From assembly GCA_002733765.1 (NCBI GenBank), contig NVWU01000004.1:181078-245077 (forward strand): DNA of 64,000 nucleotides. Direction: 5' to 3'. Origin of the DNA: Colwellia sp. GTDB taxonomy: Bacteria; Pseudomonadota; Gammaproteobacteria; Enterobacterales; Alteromonadaceae. The number at the start of each line of letters is the position of its first letter. Positions within the stretch are counted from its first letter, which is position 1. A program made the translations under genes and the position numbers. Positions 17,059-24,720 of this stretch are shown in pieces. A model generated the notes under the pieces. It was given only the letters and a program-made list of their open reading frames with translations, was not told the origin of the DNA and did not search any database.

Positions 17059-19554
17059 GTGATTCATACTTTTAAAAAGTACTCTGCTAAAATTATACTT
17101 TTATCAGCGGCTATTGCTTTAGTTTTATTAACGAGTTGTACGTCAAATACCCTGTCTGTTGAAGAAGTACATTCAAAAAATTATGGGCAACGGATTAAAT
17201 TTTTGATCATGCATTACACGGGAAGTGATTATCATCATTCACTGCAAGCATTAGTGCATCAAGGCAGTGTCAGTTCTCATTATTTAGTACCGGAAAGTCA
17301 TGATAAAACATACCTTGATGATGAACTTAAAGTACTCAAACTTGTTGATGAAAATGAACGTGCTTGGCATGCGGGCAGTAGTTATTGGCAAGGTAGAACG
17401 GCTATTAATGATCAATCTATTGGCATCGAAATTGTTAATACAGCTAAGTGTGAATATTTGCCTCAAGAACAAACGGAATTAGTAAAAGAACAAGGTTTAG
17501 TAAATAATCAGTTAGTCGTGAATAAAATGTGCTTCTTTCCAGACTATGATCCGAAACAAATTCAATTGCTGATTGAGCTTTCAAAAGAAATATTAAAGCA
17601 GAATCCTGATATTACCCCCACAAACATTATTGGTCATAGTGATATTTCAGCACAACGAAAAAACGATCCAGGTCCCCGTTTTCCTTGGTATCAATTATAT
17701 CAATCAGGTATTGGCGCATGGTACGAACAAGAAACCGTACTTAAATATTGGCAATTATTTGATATTCAAATGGCTAATATAGGCTTAATTCAACAAGCGT
17801 TACATCGCTATGGCTATGATATTGAAGAAACTGGCGAACTTGATAGCCAAACACAAGCAGTATTACATGCCTTCCAAACTCATTTTTTACCATGGAAAGT
17901 AACAGATAGAGCGGATGAACAAACGGTTGCTACGTTATTTGCGCTATTAGAAAAATACATGCCGGAGCGAGCTAAAAAATTACTCGTTAGATATGATCAT
18001 GAGCGCGCTTCAGTTAAAACAGCCAATACTATGGTGAATAAAAAAGGGCAAATAGATCAAACTTTCCCACAAAAAAAACGTAGCTCGCGTGAGCTAGTCA
18101 ATGATCGAGCTATCTTTAAAAGCTATCAAGGGAGAGGTGAAATCATCATTGATAACCAAGACGCTATTTCTGCTGATATTTTTATCAATGGTGAAAAACT
18201 CAATATTGCCGATCCTTTGCAAGCCTATAATACCTATCAATACCGTTTAAATAAACGTACTAAAAATGGAGATAACACCTTTAAAATAGAAAATATTTTA
18301 CCTGAAAGTGCCAAGATTAATATCACCATTCCTTACCCAGTATTAGAAAATGAAACGTCAAAGCATAAGCAACAATTTTCTAAGGTTGATGCTTTAATAG
18401 CCGCTGACATTGAACAAGGCTTTCCCGGCGCAGTATTATTAGTACTTAAAGATGGAAAAATAATTAAAAACACAGCTTACGGCTACGCGAGAAAATTTGC
18501 AGATGGTGGGAAGTTACTTACAGCGCCGGTAAAAATGACCACCAATACTTTGTTTGATATTGCTTCAAATACTAAAATGTTTGCCACTAACTTTGCGTTA
18601 ATGAAGTTAGTTAGTGAGGGCAAGCTCGATACGAGTTTACCTATCAATTATTACTTACCTACTTATCGTGGGGCGGGGCGTGATTTACGGACAGTCAAAG
18701 ATATTCTTACGCATAATGCAGGCTACTCGCCGCAAGTGAAATTTTTTACTCGTGATAACAACTTAGGGGTAAAGTTTTTTTCTCAAGAATCAAATAAAAC
18801 CAAAAACCTTATTTTGACTCAAGTTCCTTTTGCGGTAGGTCGTTCTGCTAAACGCATGTATAGCGATACAGATTATATGCTGTTAGGTATGATTATCGAA
18901 AAAATAACAGGCATGCCGTTAGATATATATGTTGAATATAATATCTATCATCCACTTGGGTTAAATAATACGGTATTTAACCCACTACAAAAGGGCTTTA
19001 GGAAGAATCAATTTGCAGCTACTGAAATTCACGGAACCACGCGGGGGCACCGTGTTAGTTATGAAAATGTACGTACTTATGTATTACAAGGGGAAGTGCA
19101 CGATGAGAAAGCTTATCACTCGTTAGCAGGCGTTGCCGGTCATGCAGGGCTCTTTTCAACGGCTAAAGACATGGCGGTTTTAGCACAAGTATTATTAAAT
19201 CGTGGCGGTTATGAAAATAAACAATTATTTTCGGGTAAAGTAATTGATCAATTTGTGAAACCCGATGACGGTAATGGTACTTACGGCTTAGGTTGGCGCC
19301 GTGCTAATAATGGCGACAGAAAATGGCACTTTGGTCCGTACGCTAGTGGTTCTGCCTATGGACATACGGGGTGGACAGGTACAGTCACTGTAATAGATCC
19401 AAAGCATGACTTAGCTATTATTTTACTCACTAACGCTCGTCATAGCGAAATTGAAGGTGATGAAAAAAATTACCAATTTAAAGGGAAACAGTTTGAAACT
19501 GGTAAATATGGCAGTGTTATTTCACTCGTATACGAAGCCGTTTTAGATAATTAA
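17059..19554 (+). CDS. Lipoprotein fusion: AmpD-type amidase + PG-binding domain + beta-lactamase-fold serine hydrolase
   Basis: This is a large fusion protein of about 830 residues. An N-terminal lipoprotein signal (LLTSC) precedes an amidase_2 domain like AmiD/AmpD: IMHYTG gives the first zinc His, IIGHSDIS the second, and DPGPRFPWY the Asp. A peptidoglycan-binding helix bundle follows (QQALHRYGY, near 245-290), then a linker with a small beta-domain. A C-terminal serine beta-lactamase fold carries SNTK (SxxK, near residue 505), YSDTDY (YxN-like) and GHTGWTG (HxG). It probably trims stem peptides in the periplasm beside NamZ. The frame opens at TTG 17047, but GTG 17059, with GGA upstream, gives a normal signal peptide. 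Confidence 0.88.
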   Translation: MIHTFKKYSAKIILLSAAIALVLLTSCTSNTLSVEEVHSKNYGQRIKFLIMHYTGSDYHHSLQALVHQGSVSSHYLVPESHDKTYLDDELKVLKLVDENERAWHAGSSYWQGRTAINDQSIGIEIVNTAKCEYLPQEQTELVKEQGLVNNQLVVNKMCFFPDYDPKQIQLLIELSKEILKQNPDITPTNIIGHSDISAQRKNDPGPRFPWYQLYQSGIGAWYEQETVLKYWQLFDIQMANIGLIQQALHRYGYDIEETGELDSQTQAVLHAFQTHFLPWKVTDRADEQTVATLFALLEKYMPERAKKLLVRYDHERASVKTANTMVNKKGQIDQTFPQKKRSSRELVNDRAIFKSYQGRGEIIIDNQDAISADIFINGEKLNIADPLQAYNTYQYRLNKRTKNGDNTFKIENILPESAKINITIPYPVLENETSKHKQQFSKVDALIAADIEQGFPGAVLLVLKDGKIIKNTAYGYARKFADGGKLLTAPVKMTTNTLFDIASNTKMFATNFALMKLVSEGKLDTSLPINYYLPTYRGAGRDLRTVKDILTHNAGYSPQVKFFTRDNNLGVKFFSQESNKTKNLILTQVPFAVGRSAKRMYSDTDYMLLGMIIEKITGMPLDIYVEYNIYHPLGLNNTVFNPLQKGFRKNQFAATEIHGTTRGHRVSYENVRTYVLQGEVHDEKAYHSLAGVAGHAGLFSTAKDMAVLAQVLLNRGGYENKQLFSGKVIDQFVKPDDGNGTYGLGWRRANNGDRKWHFGPYASGSAYGHTGWTGTVTVIDPKHDLAIILLTNARHSEIEGDEKNYQFKGKQFETGKYGSVISLVYEAVLDN

Positions 19555-19578
19555 TTTTCTGTGTATACAGTGTGATAA

Positions 19579-19803
19579 GTTCCTAGCTTTAATAAATCTA
19601 AATATGACAAATTAGAACAGCAATGGAAAGAAAAATGGAGTAAAAGTACACATGTTCATCACATTATCCCTATAAATTTTAATGGCCGAAATAGTGCTAA
19701 AAATTTCATTCCATTAAAAGCTGAAAAACACGTCGGCAGTGATGGAGTTCATCCTCAATTTTGGGGACCGTTAAAAAAATTCTTAATGAATATACGTAAA
19801 TAA
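19579..19803 (+). pseudogene. Orphan C-terminal fragment of an HNH-nuclease toxin
   Basis: An open stretch of 74 codons without a start codon or ribosome site encodes a C-terminal nuclease-like tail. Visible motifs are VPSFNKSKYDKLEQQW, then THVHHIIPINFNGRNSAKN, FIPLKAEKHVG and VHPQFWGPLKKFL. The HHxxP...N...PL...EH pattern is that of HNH-type DNase domains at the C-terminus of polymorphic toxins. The rest of the toxin gene is missing. It begins 24 bases after the upstream stop codon. I read it as a leftover toxin tip; a real short gene is unlikely. Confidence 0.6.
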
Positions 19804-20196
19804 AAAGCAACAATTTATTTGTGAAAATGAACACGCTTATACTAACGATATTAGCTACATTTGTTGTTATATCGACATTTTTAAAAAATAGGTTGGACGG
19901 TTCGGCTTATTCTTTATTTTTACATTGAGAGAATCATAAATCTTTATAATCAATGACCTAGTATTATTTTTAGCCCTCTATTATCAAATCAGTCATGCGC
20001 CATTTTATCCAATTGTCAATTTTTCGCAAAACGGTAGAACTAAGCTAAATAAACCGATGACTGATTCTACTTACTTTATCAATATTACTATTTTGGCTTC
20101 AACTTAACTCAATATAGATCAGTAACCATAAAAAATTTCTGGTTTGTTTTCCTTTATGTCTCGTTATTGACTTGGTTGTTCTTTATGTTAATGTAG
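19804..20196. other. Intergenic stretch after the toxin fragment
   Basis: This AT-rich stretch contains a 33-codon ORF (19827-19928, MNTLILTILATFVV...) that would be a single hydrophobic segment. It might be a remnant of an immunity or membrane protein, but it has no convincing ribosome site. Nothing else is recognisable. Confidence 0.25.
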
Positions 20197-20244
20197 TGAC
20201 GTATTGACGTCATGATTGTTTGTTTTTTATATGACGTTGCGTCA
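20197..20244. promoter_or_regulatory. TGACG-repeat putative operator of the RHH-CHAD-ParA operon
   Basis: The TGACG pentamer or its complement occurs repeatedly: TGACG at 20197, the palindrome TGACGTCA at 20205-20212, and TGACG-TTG-CGTCA at 20232-20244. The cluster ends 22 bases before the start of a ribbon-helix-helix gene. Autorepression, or use as a centromere-like site by that protein, is inferred. No -10 was assigned. Confidence 0.5.
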
Positions 20245-20266
20245 CAAAATAGAATAAGGTTGTGCT

Positions 20267-20467
20267 ATGGCTAACGATAAAAATAAAGCTTCTAAGGCTT
20301 CAAAATCAACGAAAGAAAGTAAAGCAAATAAAAAAAACACTTCACTTAGATTGGATAACAAAACACTAAAAGCACTTAAAATTCATGCGATTGAAATTGA
20401 TTCAAGCGTACAAAAAATAATTGAACAACTTGTCCATAATTATTTAGATAAGGTGAAAAATAAGTAA
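20267..20467 (+). CDS. Ribbon-helix-helix DNA-binding protein (ParG/CopG-like)
   Basis: A 66-residue basic protein with a disordered Lys/Ser/Ala/Asn N-terminus (about 24 residues). A ribbon-helix-helix segment follows: NTSLRLDNKTLKALKIHAIE, then a second helix SSVQKIIEQLVHNYL. This order (flexible basic tail plus RHH) is that of ParG-type centromere-binding partners of small ParA ATPases, and of CopG/Arc-type repressors. AAGG lies eight bases upstream of ATG. The gene heads the operon (two bases to the CHAD gene) and the TGACG repeats lie just upstream. The DNA target is a prediction. Confidence 0.7.
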   Translation: MANDKNKASKASKSTKESKANKKNTSLRLDNKTLKALKIHAIEIDSSVQKIIEQLVHNYLDKVKNK

Positions 20468-20469
20468 CT

Positions 20470-21990
20470 ATGATGACATCAAACAATCAAAATTATTTTT
20501 ATTCAGGACCCGTTACCAGTAAAAAAATTGGAAAATCTTTAGGCAAGTTAATTGTAAAGATAGATAAAAGAGAAGAGCAAGTAGCATTTGAGTTACTCGA
20601 TTGTTTCAACCAATCTATCAGGAAAAAAGGTTGTGTATTATTACGATTGAACAACACACTAATGTTGTTATTACCATCAGGACAAATTATTACTCAAAAT
20701 TGTCCTGAACAATTAAGTTTTATTTCTTTGCTTGCTGATGGTGTTATAAAAAATGTGTTGTCTTATGTATCACCTCTTAGAAGTTTAATGGTGGTAAGTA
20801 AGGGCAGATGTAAACAATTTACCGCCTCTTTACTCGATAATGAGCAAAAAACACAGTCACGTGTACACTTATACACTTTCACATCTTCAACAATACCTAC
20901 CACATTTACTCTGGCATCATTAGTGTACTTACGTGGTTATTCAGGTGCTCATAAAAGCTTGTTACACAAGCTTGATGATATGGGTTTTCAAGCGATGAAT
21001 AACCCAAGTATAATTTATGAAAAATTAATTGCAGATTATGATATTTATGAAGCCAAGCCTAATATTATTATCGGTAATAATGCTACCGCGTATGATACCG
21101 CGAATGTCATTATTCGTGCCTATTTAAAGGTAGCCCAAATCAATAAATTTGGTATGATCGTAGATATAGATACAGAATTTTTGCACGACTATCGTGTATC
21201 GTTAAGAAAAATCCGTTCGGTGGTTAGTTTATTTAAAGGGGTTTATTCAGAAGCTCAAAGAACTACTTTGAAAACGTTGTTTTCAGATTTGATGGCACCC
21301 ACTGGTCGATTAAGAGATTTGGATGTTTATTTACTCGAACGTGAAATGTATTTTCAGTTATTACCAACTTCATTGCATGAAGGGCTTGAATATATGTTCA
21401 AACTGTTTGAAGCTGAACGTAATGATCAGCATAAGGCATTAATAAAATATTTTAAAAGTCCCTCATTTAAAAAACAAATGAGCACGGTAGAAAAATTATT
21501 TTTTGACGATAATCTTCCTAAAACTGGTTCACGTTCGGCAATGATTGCCTCCAAATATGCCACAAGCTTGATTTGGAAATGCTATCGAAAAGTCTGTAAA
21601 ATTGCTCGTTCTATTGACGAAAATACCCCCGATGAAGAAGTCCACGAATTACGAATTCAATGTAAAAAATTACGTTATTTAATTGAATTTTTCAGTACTC
21701 TTTTTGATAAAAAAGAGATAACAATTATTATTAAGTCACTTAAAGTCTTACAAAATACTTTAGGTTTGTTTAATGATTATTCAGTTCAACAAGATTCTCT
21801 TAAAGCGTTTATTGACGCACAAGCATTGGACGGCACAAAACAAGATAGAGCAATAGCCCAAAGTGTCGGCGCACTGATAACCGTATTACATCAACGGCAA
21901 TTAACCGAACGGGAAAAAGTTGCCTCCAAGTTTATGCATTTTGATAATGCAGACACACAAACTACATTCAAAACATTGTTTAAGCGCTAA
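20470..21990 (+). CDS. CHAD domain protein (polyphosphate-associated)
   Basis: CHAD domains are helical bundles with conserved basic residues that bind polyphosphate and can target proteins to polyphosphate granules. This 506-residue protein has the two CHAD helical signatures: HDYRVSLRKIRSVVSLF near residue 240 and VHELRIQCKKLRYLIEFF near residue 392, with GRLRDLDVYL between. The N-terminal ~210 residues are not a clear CYTH domain and I do not recognise them, although many relatives are CYTH-CHAD fusions. A separate CYTH gene lies two genes downstream. A second in-frame ATG at 20473 is possible. It is tightly linked to the RHH gene (2 bases) and to parA (9 bases). Confidence 0.85.
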   Translation: MMTSNNQNYFYSGPVTSKKIGKSLGKLIVKIDKREEQVAFELLDCFNQSIRKKGCVLLRLNNTLMLLLPSGQIITQNCPEQLSFISLLADGVIKNVLSYVSPLRSLMVVSKGRCKQFTASLLDNEQKTQSRVHLYTFTSSTIPTTFTLASLVYLRGYSGAHKSLLHKLDDMGFQAMNNPSIIYEKLIADYDIYEAKPNIIIGNNATAYDTANVIIRAYLKVAQINKFGMIVDIDTEFLHDYRVSLRKIRSVVSLFKGVYSEAQRTTLKTLFSDLMAPTGRLRDLDVYLLEREMYFQLLPTSLHEGLEYMFKLFEAERNDQHKALIKYFKSPSFKKQMSTVEKLFFDDNLPKTGSRSAMIASKYATSLIWKCYRKVCKIARSIDENTPDEEVHELRIQCKKLRYLIEFFSTLFDKKEITIIIKSLKVLQNTLGLFNDYSVQQDSLKAFIDAQALDGTKQDRAIAQSVGALITVLHQRQLTEREKVASKFMHFDNADTQTTFKTLFKR

Positions 21991-21999
21991 GGGTACCGT

Positions 22000-22743
22000 A
22001 TGAAAATTTTAGCTTGTTATAGTAATAAAGGCGGTGTTGGTAAAACAGCGACTGCGGTGAATTTGGCTCTTGCATTTGCACAAGCAGGATATAGAACACT
22101 GTTATGCGATTTAGATCCTCAAGGGGCATCTGGATATTATTTTCGTGTTAAACCTTCTAAAAAACTTACCAATGAAAAATTTTTTACAAATGTTAAACGT
22201 TTTACTTCGGCCATTCGAGGTAGCGATTATGATAACCTTGATATATTACCCGCTAATATGACCTTTCGTGATTTTGATGTGTTTTTGTCAAGCATGAAAA
22301 AGCCTCAATCACAATTAACTAAAGCATTAAAAAACGTTAATGAAGATTACGATATTATTATTTTGGACTGTCCCCCTAATATTTCTTCGTTGTCAGAAAA
22401 TATTTTTCGTGCGGCGGATCGTATTATTATCCCCGTCATTCCAACGACATTATCAGAGCGTACATTAGAACAGCTCATAAAGTTTTTTGATGAAAATAAA
22501 ATAGATAGCAAAAAAATGATGCCTTTTTTTTCTATGGTACAGCGACAAAAAAAAATGCATATCGAAACGATGGGGCGTTTAAAAGTAGTCTATCCTAAAA
22601 TGTTTCTAAACGAACCGATCCCTTTTTCAACCGACATAGAGTTAATGGGGGTTCATCGTGCACCGGTAGCAACATTTGCAAAATCACGTCCTGCAACCAG
22701 CGCTTATAATGCGCTATGGACTGAGTTAGTGGTCAGAATATAA
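22000..22743 (+). CDS. ParA/Soj-family partition ATPase
   Basis: A 247-residue ATPase of the ParA/MinD group. The deviant Walker A motif KGGVGKT (residues 10-16) includes the signature Lys, with DLDPQG (switch I) and IIILDCPPN (Walker B) after it. There is no N-terminal HTH, so it belongs to the small ParA type that pairs with an RHH or other adaptor. Such ATPases position plasmids, chromosomes, carboxysomes and other cargo on the nucleoid. No parB gene is nearby. Its neighbours are RHH, CHAD, CYTH and Nudix genes, suggesting polyphosphate-bound cargo (inference). Confidence 0.9.
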   Translation: MKILACYSNKGGVGKTATAVNLALAFAQAGYRTLLCDLDPQGASGYYFRVKPSKKLTNEKFFTNVKRFTSAIRGSDYDNLDILPANMTFRDFDVFLSSMKKPQSQLTKALKNVNEDYDIIILDCPPNISSLSENIFRAADRIIIPVIPTTLSERTLEQLIKFFDENKIDSKKMMPFFSMVQRQKKMHIETMGRLKVVYPKMFLNEPIPFSTDIELMGVHRAPVATFAKSRPATSAYNALWTELVVRI

Positions 22744-22755
22744 AGGTATTTGGGT

Positions 22756-23280
22756 ATGAATACATTACAAGATAGTTCAGCACAAAAAAATGCACCACAA
22801 GAAATTGAACGTAAATTTTTGGTTGCTCAACTGCCTAATTTAAGTGATGCCAAGCAGTCGACAATTCATCAAGGATATATAACGCATTCGGATGATTCTG
22901 TGGAAGTGCGTTTAAGGCAAAAAGAGAGTGATTTTTATTTGACGGTTAAGCAAGGTGCTGGATTAATTCGCACGGAAGTGGAAACAACAATTGTACTAGA
23001 GCAGTTCGTCACACTTTGGCCGTTAACCATAGGTTCACGGATAGAGAAGATACGTTGGACAGGTAATATCACCAATAATCTTTTTTATGAACTTGATATA
23101 TTTTCAGGTGAATTGGAATCACTGCAACTAGTGGAAGTTGAGTTTTCTTCAAGAGAATCTGCTGAAAAATTTATCATTCCAGCTTGGTTTGGTAAAGAAG
23201 TGACTGAGGATAAAAGGTTTAAAAATAAGTCATTGGCAATGAATAAGGTTGTTATTCATGAACTCTTATCTGAATTTTAA
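22756..23280 (+). CDS. CYTH domain protein (triphosphate tunnel metalloenzyme)
   Basis: CYTH enzymes hydrolyse or bind triphosphate groups (inorganic tripolyphosphate, thiamine triphosphate, nucleotides) inside an eight-strand tunnel. The N-terminal EIERK (residues 16-20) is the ExExK signature. The further strand motifs VEVRLRQK, DFYLTVKQG, RIEKIRW, YELDIFSG and LVEVEF supply the expected charged residues. At 174 residues this is a single CYTH domain. The frame opens at TTG 22750; I use ATG 22756, with AAAGG nine bases upstream. The gap to parA is 12 bases. The substrate is likely a short polyphosphate, but this is not proven. Confidence 0.9.
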   Translation: MNTLQDSSAQKNAPQEIERKFLVAQLPNLSDAKQSTIHQGYITHSDDSVEVRLRQKESDFYLTVKQGAGLIRTEVETTIVLEQFVTLWPLTIGSRIEKIRWTGNITNNLFYELDIFSGELESLQLVEVEFSSRESAEKFIIPAWFGKEVTEDKRFKNKSLAMNKVVIHELLSEF

Positions 23281-23294
23281 GTGGGGCTAAGTTA

Positions 23295-23672
23295 ATGACA
23301 GCAAAACAATATGGTGTTTTACCCTTTATAAACAAGTCGAAGAGCAAGAAAAAAGTGGTACTGATCAGTAGTTGTGAAAGTAAAAAGTGGATTGTACCCA
23401 AAGGTCATAAAATCGATAAGCTGAGCAAACAAGCTACGGCGTTGCAAGAAGCTTTTGAAGAAGCAGGTATTAAAGGCTATATAAAGCGTAAAAAACCGTT
23501 GGTTTTTAAAATTAAAAGTCATGGTAAAAAAGTAACACTGGTACTTTACTTTATGAAAGTTAAGGAGTTGTTATTGTTGTGGCCAGAAAAGAAAAAGCGA
23601 AAACGAAAAGTGGTAAAACTAAAAAAAGCAAAAAAAATGGTGGCGTGGCAAGAGCTGAGTGACTATTTATAG
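23295..23672 (+). CDS. Nudix hydrolase, DIPP-like
   Basis: A small (125-residue) Nudix protein. KWIVPKGH followed by QEAFEEAGIKG fits the Nudix box, with catalytic Glu at 51, 54 and 55 and Gly at 57. The usual Glu after G-x5 is Leu and the Arg before the first Glu is Gln. The WIVPKG start is typical of the diphosphoinositol-polyphosphate/dinucleoside-polyphosphate hydrolase group. A Lys/Arg-rich stretch (KKKRKRKVVKLKKAKK, near 95-110) inserted before the last helix could bind a polyanion. It lies 14 bases after the CYTH gene. Polyphosphate or Ap(n)A is a plausible substrate. Confidence 0.8.
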   Translation: MTAKQYGVLPFINKSKSKKKVVLISSCESKKWIVPKGHKIDKLSKQATALQEAFEEAGIKGYIKRKKPLVFKIKSHGKKVTLVLYFMKVKELLLLWPEKKKRKRKVVKLKKAKKMVAWQELSDYL

Positions 23673-23779
23673 GTTTAGCTGATTGTTTTGGTATTATTTA
23701 ATCTTTAGCTAAGTTAGAAAAATTAAAAAAAACTGAACAATATTAATAATAAATTTTAATCGATAATGGAGAATAAAAA

Positions 23780-24388
23780 ATGAGTTTATCAATTCAAACA
23801 GTTCGTGGTATAGGTCCGTCAGCAGCTACTATTCTTGCCGAGAACGGTATTAAAACGATTGGTGAACTTGCCGCTAAAACCCCTTTGCAACTCGCAACGA
23901 TTAAAACCTTTAGCGAAATTCGCGCTACACAAGTCATCAAAGATGCTAAGGCATTGATGCCTAGCAGTGTCGTAGCTAAACCTATTAAATTAGTAGCACC
24001 AGAAAAAATTGCTGAGGTTGTTGTTAATAAAACCGATAATACTGTTGACCAAAAAGTTGACAAGAAAGTTAGCAATAAGGCTGACAAGAAAGTGAGTAAG
24101 AAAGTCGACAAGAAAGTTAGTAAGAAGGCTGATAAGAAAGTTAGCAAGAAGTCTGATAAGAAAGTGAGCAAGAAGTCTGATAAGAAAGTGAGCAAGAAAG
24201 CTGATAAGAAAGTTAGCAAGAAGGCTGATAAGAAAGTTAGCAAGAAGGCTGATAAGAAAGTTAGCAGTAAGGCTGATAAGAAAGTTAGCAGTAAGGCTGG
24301 CAAGAAAGCTGACAAAAAAGCTGACAAAAAAGTTAGCAAAAAACTAAACAAAAAACTAAACAAAAAATCTAAGAATAAAATGAAATAG
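23780..24388 (+). CDS. Helix-hairpin-helix protein with long Lys-rich repeat tail (histone H1-like)
   Basis: This 202-residue protein has an N-terminal helix-hairpin-helix domain (VRGIGPSAATILAENGI, then TIGELAAKTPLQLATI; residues ~8-58), as in DNA-binding HhH/DUF4332-type modules. After a linker, about 110 residues consist of an 8-residue repeat, KKADKKVS and variants (KKSDKKVS, SKADKKVS). The tail is nearly all Lys with Ser, Ala, Val and Asp, resembling histone H1-like tails (AlgP, HctB). GGAG lies eight bases before ATG. It follows the Nudix gene by 107 bases, and the next element is a repeat. A DNA- and polyphosphate-binding scaffold role is inferred. Confidence 0.75.
   Translation: MSLSIQTVRGIGPSAATILAENGIKTIGELAAKTPLQLATIKTFSEIRATQVIKDAKALMPSSVVAKPIKLVAPEKIAEVVVNKTDNTVDQKVDKKVSNKADKKVSKKVDKKVSKKADKKVSKKSDKKVSKKSDKKVSKKADKKVSKKADKKVSKKADKKVSSKADKKVSSKAGKKADKKADKKVSKKLNKKLNKKSKNKMK
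24051..24345 (+). repeat. In-gene 24-bp tandem repeat (Lys-rich tail)
   Basis: About 11-12 imperfect 24-bp units (consensus AAGAAAGTTAGCAAGAAGGC plus TGAT) encode the KKVSKKAD tail. Third-position differences between units show that the protein repeat is being maintained. The array is prone to length change by slippage. It is coding and is not a CRISPR. Confidence 0.9.
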
Positions 24389-24423
24389 TTATTTCACAGG
24401 TTATAAGGTGGTAATTTATCTTG

Positions 24424-24629
24424 TATACCCATGCTATTGTAAGATGGAGCGAGAATGACCAGGCTGATAGGCGCAGGTCCATAGTTCCCAAACTAAAGCT
24501 AAGTACCTAGATCAATCAAGGTAAGACCTTGATTGATGAGAATAGTTTAAAATCAATAACGCAGCATTCGTCTTGTTTAATAGTTCTTTTGTAGTCCTGA
24601 AACTCGCATGTTGAGGTGGCATGGGTATA
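24424..24629 (-). mobile_element. MITE-like TATACCC repeat, copy B
   Basis: A 206-bp element bounded by perfect 11-bp terminal inverted repeats (TATACCCATGC at 24424-24434, GCATGGGTATA at 24619-24629), with imperfect extension to about 22 bp. It contains no ORF. The core, read on the minus strand (GCTGCGTTATTGATTTTAAA, then TCATCAATCAAGGTCTTACC), matches the copies near 2.5 and 62.3 kb. An internal perfect 12-bp palindrome is at 24511-24537. It fills most of the 24389-24720 gap between the convergent HhH and ppx genes. Confidence 0.8.
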
Positions 24630-24720
24630 ATAACTGCTTAACTATTATTAAGTTAACGCTTCGGTTTTTCTTATTCATTTGCATAGCAGTAATAATAGTA
24701 GTCACTAGAAAGAGCTGAGC

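Noticed and set aside
24051-24345. CRISPR-like regular repeats
   Set aside because: The 24-bp units are head to tail without spacers and lie in frame inside a coding sequence.
23794-24363. Long minus-strand ORF opposite the Lys-repeat gene (Leu/Ser/Phe repeats)
   Set aside because: It is the antisense image of the KKADKKVS repeat; the plus strand has the ribosome site, the HhH domain and operon context.
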